Source of the DNA: Spirogloea muscicola
Taxonomy: Eukaryota; Streptophyta; Zygnematophyceae; Spirogloeales; Spirogloeaceae
Length of the DNA: 64,000 nt
NCBI GenBank assembly: GCA_009602725.1
Contig: WELB01000012.1
Coordinates: 371,772 to 435,771, forward strand
Direction: 5' to 3'
Shown here: positions 38,401-48,493 of the stretch, piece after piece
Numbering within the stretch: position 1 is the first letter of the stretch
Layout: every line of letters begins with the position of its first letter
Position numbers and translations under genes: made by a program
Notes under the pieces: model-generated
What the model was told of the DNA's origin: nothing
The model's input: the letters and a program-made list of their open reading frames with translations, nothing else
The model's database searches: none

Positions 38401-40223
38401 CCCACACAGAGCATTGCTTTTTGTTGCATTCGTACTGGCACACATAAGCAGACATCCTGCAACTCATCGCTTGAGCATATGGTGTGTTTGATAGTCTCAG
38501 CTCCTTCGACCTGGATGCCCAGCTTGAGCGGCCTCTCAAGGGCTGCAGCGTAAGCACGGAGTGTCCTGCTCTCGCCCGTGAACGAATAAACCGTTCGCAC
38601 CTGAGCAACAGCCTGTTTTCGGACGACGGAGGGGCAGGTCAGCAGAGGCTGGGAGCTTGAAAAGCCTTTATCACAAGGCCCCAGCAGATGGCAAGTCAAG
38701 CAGAGTCACGAACCAAGTCCCGCAAGTCAGGCGCAGCTCAGACTCTCCCATCAATTGAAATAGTCAAGCGCCGCCGACAAAGAAGTACCAACAATAACTC
38801 TCTCAACATCTGCTGGACATGCGGTCACCTGCTCGGCAACACCACCCGCCTGCACGTATGCCTCCTGGCCCTTGGACGTGAGGCCGCTGAGAACGACGGC
38901 ATATGTGCCGCCAGCAACGGCGATAATAGGCACCACGGCCAGGATGACGAGAGTCAGCTTCCAGATGAGCGTAAAGCCCACGACGAAGCCTGTCACAAAC
39001 GTCGCCATGAAGTGCAGGTAGTTGCCCACCTGCATGCATGCATCATCCCCACTCACCAGGTAGAATGGATCAATAATGTGAGGAACTAAGTCGGCAGTCA
39101 CTAGTCAGTGGGTTTGGAACTTGGAAAGCTGTAGGTGGGGAAGCCGGCTTGGCTCGCTTCTTGCCTTCTCGCTGATGGCATTCTGGACGAGCAGGACATC
39201 GGAGGAGACGCGCGTGACGATCTCGCCGCTGTTGCCCTCGGTGTCAAAGTAGCCGACCTCCTGCTTCAGCATTGCCTCGAGGTACTTGGAGCGAATACGT
39301 GCCGACTGCCGCTCCCCTGTCTGCATCCATGCCGCAACCTCTGCCGGGCCCCCCCTTCCGACCACCATTGTCAGAGGCTTTCCACCGAGCCAGACTCGTC
39401 TGACGGCCTCTTCAGGAAACAGCGAGCTGGCCCTGTCCGGAGGGCTTCCTATCACGTGCTAGAATTTGCAACAATGGGGGACGTGGACGAGCAGCGGCAG
39501 GCAAAGCAGCTGCAGCAGCAGCACTCACCCACCCAGCCGGCGACCCAGACCACAAGCCCGAGGTACAGAAAGTCCAGCACGTACTGCGAGGACACGAGCA
39601 TTGAGGCATGGTTCACAGAGGTGAGGTTCCGAGCACGTTGATGCAAGCCCGAGGTGCATGCGAGGGCAGGGGCAATGGGGCACGCTGTGCGAGCGAGCGG
39701 TCGCCACGCCTACCGGATCAGCTGGGCTGGCTCAGCTGACCTTGTCGACTTGGTGGGAGACCCGGTTGTCCGAGAGCGTCCCGAAGCTGTTGATGATCTT
39801 GCCGAAGAAGAGGAAGAAGATGGGCAGCGCGGCGCCGTGCGCCGCCGCGCCGATCGACCCGACGACCATCAGCAGGACGTCCAGAGAGTCTGCAGCGGCC
39901 CAGAAGATGGACAATGCGGCTAGTATGATCTCAAATTATGATTGAAATGCTGCTGATATTGAAGGTGGAAGGTGGAGGGCCAGAGCCTGAGCTCCTGCGA
40001 GCTGCCGGGCATGGCGCCGGTCGGCCAATGCAGAGAGCGCCGCAGGCTGTGCCGAGCCAGTGGCCTGGCCGCGGCAGGGGCTGTGGGTGCTCTCACCGGC
40101 GAAGGCAAAGAGGCGGTAGAACGGCACGGCCTTGGCCTTGGGCTCCTTGGCCTTGCCCGCCTTCTTGCCCCGCTTCTTCTCCGCCGCCTCCGCGAGGCCT
40201 GCGCCGCCGTTCCATCGCCAATG
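32401..40223 (-). CDS. ABCB: ABCB full transporter (P-glycoprotein/MDR type), 5' end missing
   Basis: This is an ATP-driven exporter with two transmembrane halves and two nucleotide-binding domains on one chain. Exons, 5' to 3': 40097-(at most 40223), 39741-39889, 39529-39583, 39165-39340, 38829-39029, 38511-38612, 38151-38314, 37893-38022, 37430-37613, 37033-37256, 36643-36783, 36159-36373, 35652-35934, 35302-35479, 34819-35060, 34569-34688, 34355-34447, 34161-34250, 33689-33937, 33340-33539, 33030-33150, 32840-32938, 32401-32655. From 39889 the frame is continuous for 1,223 residues. NBD1: [57 protein letters not shown]2: [41 protein letters not shown]. Both sites look competent. The first exon shown has no in-frame Met before an upstream stop, so the true start lies beyond it, probably in the gap. 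Substrate is unknown; plant ABCBs include auxin and metabolite exporters. The intron after 39165 uses a GC donor. The exon 38151 donor is provisional. Confidence 0.94.
37627..37661. other. Poly-G tract with ambiguous base in an ABCB intron
   Basis: A run of G is interrupted by one n (37648) and TTT, then a further G run. It lies just upstream of the acceptor at 37613 on the minus strand, where it reads as poly-C. Length and sequence here are probably unreliable; the flanking exons are unaffected. Confidence 0.85.
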
Positions 40224-40407
40224 TCAGACGTCCCGCGCAATGCCTCCGGAGGAGCCCTCGCGCCAAAGGAAAAAGACGGCGCGCTGCGCTTCGGGCGGGG
40301 CTGCGGGACCGGCCTGCGGCAGGGCCCGGCGGCGGCGGCGGCGGCGGCGGCACAATGGCATCCTCGACGAGGTCGATGGCGTGCAGGACGGCGCCGGCGG
40401 GGCCGCC

Positions 40408-40628
40408 NNNNNNNNNNNNNNNNNNNNNNNNNNNNNNNNNNNNNNNNNNNNNNNNNNNNNNNNNNNNNNNNNNNNNNNNNNNNNNNNNNNNNNNNNNNNN
40501 NNNNNNNNNNNNNNNNNNNNNNNNNNNNNNNNNNNNNNNNNNNNNNNNNNNNNNNNNNNNNNNNNNNNNNNNNNNNNNNNNNNNNNNNNNNNNNNNNNNN
40601 NNNNNNNNNNNNNNNNNNNNNNNNNNNN
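40408..40628. other. Assembly gap (221 N)
   Basis: Unknown bases sit inside the GC-rich 5' region of the ABCB gene. The left flank carries a (GGC)n run (about 40328-40350), which may have caused the gap. Open frames that appear to run through the N block are artefacts. Confidence 0.98.
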
Positions 40629-40780
40629 GCCGCTCCGGTCCCGCGCCGCCACGTGGCGGATGCGGGCCGCGCGCCCCGCGCCCACGGGGCCCCCCTCGCA
40701 GGCTCGTGCGCCGTCGGCCCCCATGGCGAGGCCAGCTTTGGCCAGCGGCAGCCGTGAGGCCCCCTTCCGCCGCCGCCTCT

Positions 40781-41150
40781 GGGTACTGAGCTTCCCACTG
40801 CATCGTTTCTGTGTTCTGCAGTGTTTTGTGGTGTAGTCCTTTCTCCGGCTCCTCTTTCTTTGGCTTTGGACATTGTCCATTCCTTTTTGGGCTGGCTTTG
40901 CCACACCCTCTTCTCTATGGGCGCGCACTTCTCTCTGGTCTCGGCGGCGTGCCTCTTTCCCTGCAGCGAGCTACTCAGACCTGATGGTGCTCACTCGTGG
41001 GTACTGAGCATCCCTCTGCACCGTCTATGTGTTTTGCAGTGTTTTGTAGTGTAGTCCTTTTTCCGGCTCCTCTTTCTTTGGCTTTGGACATTGTCCATTC
41101 TTTTTTGATCTGGCTTTGCCAGCCCCTCTTCTCTAAGGGCGAGCCCTTCC
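40781..41150 (-). repeat. Tandem inverted-orientation copies of family A
   Basis: Two long copies lie at 40781-40925 and 40999-41150, about 90% alike by eye over 125 bases. Both begin GGGTACTGAGC and include CTCTTTCTTTGGCTTTGGAC and CATTGTCCATTC before the GGCTGG core. The spacing of 218 bases indicates a duplication of the whole unit. No open frame is shared by the two copies. Confidence 0.85.
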
Positions 41151-41418
41151 TTCCAGCACCCCAAGAGCTGCTCCCAAGGGGGCGGGCGGGGGCTGTGACG
41201 AGGAAGTGGCTCTCCCAAACCATGGGTACCATGGGGGAGCGGGTGGATCCCCTTGCAGCAGGCTCGCTCCCGCAGGTGCGTCGCATGCGCCTGTCCGTCT
41301 CGCTGCAGAGGTCCATGGACTTGCGCCCTGCATCTGCGTGCCGGTCGTGCCTTGGCTGCAGCTTCTGGCCCTGCCAGGGGACCCGCCACCAGGAGGAATT
41401 GGTCGCCCATAGACATTA

Positions 41419-41790
41419 GGGCTGGGAAAGGCCAGCCCAAAAAGAATGGACAAGGTCCGAAGAGCCAAAAGGTGCCGGGACAAGAAACCACACAACTAGA
41501 CACGAGACGACCGCAGATGGAAGCTTGGTACCCACCAGTGAGCAGCAGCAAGTCGGAGTAACTCGCAGCTGGCACTCCGCCCAGCCTTAGATGCAGCAGC
41601 CATAGCATGGACACAAGAGGGCGAGGTCTGCGAAAGAAGCCGCTTAGTAGCCCCCAGTCGACAGCCGCCAATAGGGATGACCAGCAGGGGGGCAGAGGAA
41701 TGTCTTCCCAAATGAGGCAGCGTCTGTGAGAGGCCAGCCCCAAAGATAGGGACAAGGTCAAGGGGGAAGGCCAAAGACGACAGCGCAAAT
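41419..41790 (+). repeat. Family A array in forward orientation
   Basis: A cores are at 41419-41480 (AAAGGCCAGCCCAAAAAGAA) and 41728-41775, with C blocks at 41521-41570 (CAGCAGCAAGTCGGAGTAAC) and 41641-41680. With the copies at 40.8-41.15 kb they form a large inverted arrangement between the ABCB and tRNase Z genes. Short reading frames in this stretch follow the repeat and are not convincing genes. Confidence 0.8.
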
Positions 41791-42060
41791 CACACAGCAA
41801 GACAAGTGGCTAACATGGACAGCCAACTAGAAACCACTGATCAATCGCCGGCGCAAGTAGCAGAAGGCAATAGTCGCCCGCCGACGTCTGGAGGCGGCAG
41901 CCTGAAGGCACGACCAGCATGCACGCAATTGGGCGCTCTTTGCCAAAGCTGCTGGAGGGGGTCGAGCCACCGAGTCCCACATGACATCTAATGCCCATGG
42001 CTGGGCTAGACGATCCACTGGCCCCTGCAGCAGCTCGCAAATCCTGACAACTGAACGCCC

Positions 42061-42100
42061 CTCAATCCTGAACCCTGACCCCTAAATCACCCCCTCTCAA
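42061..42100 (-). repeat. Degenerate telomere-like patch 1
   Basis: CCTGAACCCTGACCCCTAAA resembles CCCTAAA repeats, the complement of the plant-type telomere TTTAGGG. It is imperfect and short, and lies just beyond the tRNase Z stop codon. Confidence 0.5.
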
Positions 42101-42476
42101 ACCACTCCCACACGTTGGAAATAAGCAGAGTCTCGCTCAGCTGGATTGCTTGATAAGCATGTCCCTCCAGCCTTCGAAGCCACTTGCGTTGTGCCATCAC
42201 CTTCCACACTCGTGGTGGCAAGCCTCACCATCGAGCTTCTTAGTGTTCCTCACAATAGTCCTTAATGAGGGGAGCTTGTCATCAGCTGCCGGTCAAGAAA
42301 GCGGTCATGGTCTTCCTCCGCTTTATCACCCTTGCATCAGCAGAGCTTAAGCCCTCCGCATTAGAAATCATTAACTAGAAGATATTTGGCTCGTGACAAA
42401 AGCATAGCAAGACGTGCTGCATGGTGCACCACGCACAGAAACACACAGTGAAGGTAAGCTGGTTAGATACAGAGCT

Positions 42477-45400
42477 TCAGCTTGACGCCGTCAGAGCTGT
42501 AGGAGCCTCAGCACCTGATGCCCTATGATCCAGAGGCATATCGTCTCTTAAGTGCACTGGGACCACCATGTAGTCTCTCGCCGCAACCACCGCCTTGCTC
42601 TGGAATGATGCCCTGGCTGCTTCCACCATGTTCTGAACTGTCTCCTCTGTCTGCTTCTGAGCGGCAGCAGCACACAGTGCTGCTTAAGAACCCAACAATT
42701 GCATCCCAAGCCACAAGTAAGACATGCGAGCAACCTTGACTCTGTTGGCCTCAGCAGCCTGACAGCGGCATGTTGGCATAGATGTTGGCATAGGCACACA
42801 AGAGCTTGGCTAAAGGAAGGTGAGGCATGGCACACGTGCTCACATTGGGGCTGTATAGAGCACCCTCCACTCTCGAGCTGAAGTGGGTGAGTACCAGCTG
42901 CTCGGCTTCCAGCAACCGAGCGAAGTGTCCAGCCATTGCTACAAAGAAGAGGCCATGACTAAAGTCTACTGAATGACAGGCTGCAAGCTTGAACAAGGCA
43001 TTGCAGTGCAACATGAGAGACAGTGATGCAGTGACGCGTGCATACCAGTGCTTGTACACATGCTGCATAGCAAAGTTGCGTGGACAGGGAGAAGTACACT
43101 TACAAGCCGTGGAGTGCATGCGATGAGAAGCTTCAGAAGCCAAACTCTCGCCCAGTGTGGCCTCGTGGACTAGCACGTCTGCTCCCCGGCCTTCCGCTAA
43201 TAAGCTGCTCGAGTCGCAAGTATCTCCTAGTATGACTGCACGGCAGAAGAGGTGATGTTTTTCCAGCATTGCAGCACTAAATCACTGCTGACCGGGATAT
43301 TCAGAACCCCATCCTGCTGACAGAGAATTGTCCCAAATGGAGGCGAGCATGAACTCTTGAACGCTGGAGCAGAAGCACAAATTGCTATTGCTGCAGCTAG
43401 TCAATGAGTTGCTGCTTTTCACCTACTCGACGTCCTCTTCGAGGAGACCCCAGGACCTGAGCAGGGGTCACCTGCAAGTATAGTCTCATCGAGACATTAC
43501 TGCCAGCTGTAAGAAATATTGTGATGCTGTGATAGTGTTGCTTTGTGACAAACAAGCACATGTATTAAAATGGGCAGATGGGCAGGCAATCGGATTCATA
43601 CGACTCTCCCATCGTGGAGCACGATGTTGTGTCCCTTTTGGAGCTGCGCGTATGCTGGCCCCGGAGGTACCCGTAGCTCCTGAGCTTTCTCAATGGAGAA
43701 TCTGATAAACTCCAGCACGCGACAACCCTTCTCAGAGACATAATCTGCAAATGCCACTACAAGCCACTGCAGCACATACAGAGCAAGTGAGCTGGGGACA
43801 GGCATTGCACGTAGGCTGCGGGGCAAGCATCGTAAGCAACTGAGCATGAGCTTGCTCTGAACCTTTTGCTGGTAATCTGGGTAACACTGTAATCTGCTTG
43901 GCACGCAGCGACTGGCTTAGGAGATAGTTGCGCAGTCATCGGCCCAGGGCAAGTACCTGCCAGGTCGTGTCTGCTCAGAGATGACGAATCCCCAACAGGG
44001 GATGCTGTGTCGGAGGAAGCCTGCTCTCACAACATACTGCTCGTCCTCGTACCTGGCAAGCCGGCAGCAGATGCAATCTGTGGTTCAGAGGAATCTTCTG
44101 CTCCTACGATCCTTGTTCAGTATTGGCTGATAGAGCACATCCTGCTCTTTAGCTGTTTGCATACTTCAATAAATACGGGTTTGCGCTTGAGCCACTTTTG
44201 CCCACTCACAGATCCCAAAGGCCATTAATGGAGCATGTAATGTCATCCCCTGGCAATTCATCCCTGTGCAGATTCACAGCCTCGTCACGTCCCGCGCCCC
44301 AGCTTCTGTGTCGGTGGTCCTGCTTGAGAAAGGCAGGCGAGAGCTCACAGATGAGCTTTCTAGGAAAGTGGCCAGACCTGGCAACCATCGAATATTGTCA
44401 AGCAACGAGCTGCACTTGACAATAAGCACAGTGCAGACCTCTCGGAGGATGAGCTCGTGTACAGAGTATTTGGGCCGGATGCTGGCTTCTGCCACTTTCA
44501 GAGTCGTGCGTATCCAGTGCCTGAGGCCCTCGGGCCCATATATCTCCACAGGTGGCCTGTCGCTTGATGCAGTGTGGCTGATCATGCACAGCAATCCTGA
44601 CAAGAGCTGCAAAATCTCAGGACAATCTATCTGCAAGGGCTCCGGATGAGCCAGCATCTAGAGGCTGCATGCAACGTTCTTAGAGATAATGGTTTAGGGC
44701 TTAGGATTTGGAGTTTGGGGGTTCGGGGTTAGTGTTTAGGGTTTAGGGTTGGCAATACGACTTAAGAAAGAAGGTTTAGTGAAGAGCAGGGGAGCAAGCA
44801 GCATAAGTCTCGCCATGAGTTGCACCTGGTAAACCAAAGAGCTGGCGAGCCATCACCATGGCAGAAACACGCAAGGAGTGCATCAGCAGTCGTCCTTAAA
44901 GCGTGGACTCTCAATCCTATGTCAATCTTGAAATTGATTCCTGAACTAGGATGCTCGTATAAGCATGCGATGCACACCACTCTAAAAATCTGCCAAAGGC
45001 ATGCAAACGCCACAAGCGCTCGCAATGAGCTTGCCCCTCACATGGTCGCCATGTGTGTGGGAGATGAAGATGCGGTCAATACTGCGGGGCCGGAATGGCG
45101 CCTGAGCCATTTGACGTTGGACGCCCTCTCCACAGTCAAAGAGAAAGGTGGTGCCGGCTGGTGGCAAGACAAACATGTATCATGCAGGACATCAAGAAGA
45201 CCCCGAAAGGGGACAGTGAATCCTGGACCCTAAACTATGGACTCCTGAACCCTAACCCTTGAGCATATCGTCGGCAGCTGCCGGGAAGGTCCAGTGGCAC
45301 AGCAACAGGGAAACAAGGCAGCAATTTGCAAGTCCTTCAAGCAGTGTAGGCTTGTCAATGATTGCTCGACACTGGGGTGCTAAGTGGGGCAGCCTTTGTG

Positions 45401-45989
45401 CTAATAAACGTCAAGGACCAATGATACTGGCATGACTTCTGGATAAACGCCTCAAAGTCTGCATCTTGCAAGCACCCATACACAGTCCTGGGTGGCGGCT
45501 ACCATGTCATATGGCTGCAGTCCATTACCGAGGCACAGGGCCACGCAAGACGAGTTGCGAGACCTCGTCGGGATGGACGCCGAGGTGCCGAGGAACACAA
45601 GCTCCATGCCCTGGAACTGCCGCGGCGTCGCCAACGGCTGCCTGCTGCGAGGCTGCTGGGCTGCCACACCCCGGCGCCGCCGCCACAAGCAGGGGCTTGG
45701 GAGCTCGGTATCATAGATGACTATGTTCAAGACGAGAACCTCTTAAGCATAGCCAGACCCAAAAGTCTCACAGCCCCAAAGACCATCTTACTTAGCTGAA
45801 AGGGTTTAGGTTGTGGTATCTACAGGTTCCCATGATGCGGTGCTTCAGGTACAGACCATGTCCGTCGGGGTTGGACTTCCTCGCCAGCAGGGGGCCGGCG
45901 AGAGAGCCGAAGGCGCGGGAGAGGCCGAGCGCTTCTCCCCACAGCGGCTGCCGGCTCCGCGACAGCCGCCGCAGCAGCGCCGCGGCCAT
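42477..45989 (-). CDS. TRZ: tRNase Z, short form (tRNA 3' processing endonuclease)
   Basis: The enzyme cuts the 3' trailer from precursor tRNA. Exons 5' to 3': 45857-45989, 45529-45660, 45042-45157, 44439-44606, 44210-44319, 43957-44052, 43602-43701, 43423-43471, 43104-43235, 42864-42938, 42477-42679. They total 1,314 bases in one frame, 437 residues. The core starts at MELVFLGTSASIPTRSRNSS. Metal ligands are present: SHTHGDH, the His in HSIPCWGFV, the Asp in VILGDTCDS, and the His in LTHFSSR. IEYGP-type EIYGPEGLRHW and DVLVHEATL also match ELAC1-type proteins. From the core Met the length is 375, close to 363 in human ELAC1. About 60 residues lie upstream, Arg/Ala/Leu-rich and nearly free of acidic residues (MAAALLRRLSRSRQPLWGEA), suggesting an organelle transit peptide. 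The first and last splice joins are the least certain. Confidence 0.92.
44691..44752 (+). repeat. Degenerate TTTAGGG telomere-like patch 2, in a tRNase Z intron
   Basis: About 60 bases read as variants of TTTAGGG, ending with GTGTTTAGGGTTTAGGGTTG. It lies in the intron between exons 45042-45157 and 44439-44606. Confidence 0.75.
45224..45262 (-). repeat. Degenerate telomere-like patch 3, in a tRNase Z intron
   Basis: GGACCCTAAAC and TGAACCCTAACCCTTGA are CCCTAAA-like units in the opposite orientation to the patch at 44691. This is the intron between exons 45529-45660 and 45042-45157. Confidence 0.55.
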
Positions 45990-46300
45990 GGGGCCGGCCC
46001 TCCTCATGCCGCTCGCAGACGCCACGACGTTGCCACGACCTCTCCGAGGCCCATGCGGCAGCTCCGAAGCGCTCGCTGGCGTCCCAAGCAGGACGCCGCT
46101 AGCGCAGCCTCGGAGTGGCGATAACAATGCCGAGGCCTGCCCAGGAGCAGCGCGCTACGCTTCGTTTCCAGAGCCGCTGGTCACGGCGCCTCCGCCGCGC
46201 CCGCAGCGCGCGCGCGCATGTCAGCGCTCTGCCGTGCCGGCGAGCATTGGGCGGCCCGCTCGCCGGCGCCGCACCTGGCGCCTTCAGTCAGGCGTCCACC

Positions 46301-46716
46301 ATGGCGTCCCTGTGTGAGCATAGTGGTTAGTGCTTCGATTCATGAAGCCCCAGATTTTGCATTAGCTTTTGCCTGGACAGTGTACTGGCTAAAATCGGAC
46401 ACCCTTTCATTTCATGCGCACCACGGCAGCCTTCTCTCTCTTTACCCTCGCTCGGATTTGCTGGTGAAGCCTTGGGCGTGGAGTGCCTCTTATCAGTGGC
46501 AAGCAACGTCAGGCCAGCACGTCATCAATACCACCATATTCATATTTTGCATCGTGGGGAAGTTGCGGCTGCTGATATTAAACGAGCGGCTGTGAAAGCC
46601 AGCCAGTGGAGAAGCAGGGAAATGTTGATATTAGACTCAGGCGGCGGCAATGAGGCGGCCCTCATGCAGCAGCCCTCCAGCTATTTCAGTGAGGAGGTCG
46701 GGCTAGATGTCAAGCT
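46301..46716 (+). CDS. 5' part of an unidentified plus-strand gene (two exons)
   Basis: I do not recognise the product. An ATG in good context (gtccaccATGGCG) at 46301 opens a 25-base exon ending at a strong donor (GTTAGT after 46325). It joins in phase to 46641-46716, which ends at GTGAGT. The predicted start is MASLCEHSGGGNEAALMQQP, then SSYFSEEVGLDVKL. The start sits in the GC island shared with tRNase Z, 311 bases away and divergent. Later exons were not found with confidence; one candidate acceptor is near 47465. The call rests on splice-site strength and island position only. Confidence 0.4.
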
Positions 46717-46989
46717 GTGAGTGAACTTGTACGTCAGGTTACTGAGCTGTATGTGTGTTGACGAGCTACAGTGTCACAGGAAGGTAGCCCTCCATCTGCA
46801 CTAGCACTTTTGCATCTGAAGGAGGGATATAGATGTGTCCTCCTCTGTTAAGTAACAAATGGACGCACCACGTTTCTCATGCCTGCAACAGCGTATGCTA
46901 CTAATAGCACTTGCTACTAGTAGCCACTGCAGAAGCAGAGCCCTCTTGCTGCTTCGTTTCTTTTTTGTGCTTGTTGTTCTTCGTACTTC

Positions 46990-47675
46990 CCATGGCCCCT
47001 TCTTGTCCTTTGTTCATTCTTTTTTGGGCTGGCTTTTTCAAGCCCCTATCCTCAATGGGCGAGCCCTTTCTCTTGCCCACGCTCACAGGAAGCCTTCACA
47101 TTCTTAGTACAACAGAGTGCTCTCAGCGTGAACAGTGGCTGATAGAGGTCAATCGTCCAATCGAGACCGAGTCATTGCTTGGCAGCGGCATCAGATGAGC
47201 CCGACTGGCAGTCTGCAAAGTGGCTACTTAATGATAACAACATCAACATGCACGAAGATCAGCATTATTGGCATTGCTGGACTTGCCATAGCTCGTGGGG
47301 TCGTTGCACAAAGTTCAACAGTTAGGCAAATTGTTTGCAACCGGAGTCTTATGCACAGCTCTTTTGATGAGCCTGTCCGATTCAGCATCCAGTTTTTGGA
47401 CAATTGATCAAACATCCTAGCGCATAATGGATGCTTTAATGTAGAGCCTGCAACTGCGAAAGCTTTAGCATAGCAGGCCGCGTTTTGGCTGCGGCCTCCG
47501 GCTTCCGTCAGGGCGACGTCTATCCGCCTGCTAGCTATTCTGATTTGCATCTACTGACTAGAGGTTACCGAGAGTCCCCTTGCTGCCGTCTTAGCACTTA
47601 GTACCTTGCTTTCTGCTCCATCCGGCTCCTTCAGACATTGTCCAATCCTTTCGGCTGGCCTCTCACAGCCACCAG
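46990..47675 (-). repeat. Two family A copies between the tRNase Z and DRP1 genes
   Basis: A long inverted-orientation copy is at about 47005-47075 (TTTTTTGGGCTGGCTTTTTC, then AATGGGCGAGCCC) and a shorter one at 47636-47672 (TTTCGGCTGGCCTCTCACAG). A C-block fragment lies at about 47585-47612. From 47675 to 48490 nothing further was recognised; an open frame at 48174-48410 lacks supporting signals. Confidence 0.75.
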
Positions 47676-48493
47676 TCAATATGGCCGCGCTTTCCTCCTT
47701 TAACATAAAATGGGCACGCCACACAAGCATGCCGGCAGTAGAGTAGATTAAACATCGATCTTGGGAAATTGCAGCTCCTTATGTGGAGCTTTGTATGTAG
47801 ATGACTATGCCTTCCAGCCAGCAGTGTGCCCTTGGGTACACAGTTTGAGATCCTTCTTGTCAAACTATGTCACATAGAATTGCAAATTCAACACATGGTT
47901 TAGTCTGCAATAGTTTACGCATCAGCGACTGCTCAGCATGGTACACTTGCTGGCATGCATGTGAACTTCGTCTTCTACCTAGGGTCAGGTTCTAACGACC
48001 CATCAAAGATTTCAAATTGTTAGAGACTTTCAACGGTATTTCATCATGTATAACCACTCTACATCTATTCTAGCTCGTAACTGTCTTACGACATTGATGC
48101 ATTGTTGTGGTAATATCGACTGGCAAGGTCACTAGCTTGTGCCTACTACTCAAGAAAGCATCAAATCAGGAACATGAGGCTTGGTTTGAAGAAATGGTTC
48201 CTGCCAACTTTCGCGTCTCAAAGAGAAACATCCACTCCTGACACATTCACGCCTGAACATCTTAAGTCCTACAATACCGCCCCTAACTTGCCCAATTTGG
48301 TAGCAAATTACCTGATGCAACTTGCATCATTCGTGACAATCACTCGGCGAGGGAGTGTGCCCTTCATGCTCATACCAACTGCTCTCATTGAGGAGGCACG
48401 GTGTGTATGATCTGCTAGGATGCTACTCAACTGCGCAACATCCTTGGGAGAGACAACCGTGGCAAAAGGTCCGACGCTCTACTGGACACAATC

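Noticed and set aside
39920-40906. Long open frames on both strands of 230-330 residues
   Set aside because: They run through the 221-N gap, where every codon is undefined. Only the ABCB exon part (40097-40223) has homology support.
48174-48410. Plus-strand frame of 78 residues near the DRP1 3' end
   Set aside because: It has no flanking splice or start support, overlaps the expected DRP1 3' untranslated region, and has no recognised similarity.
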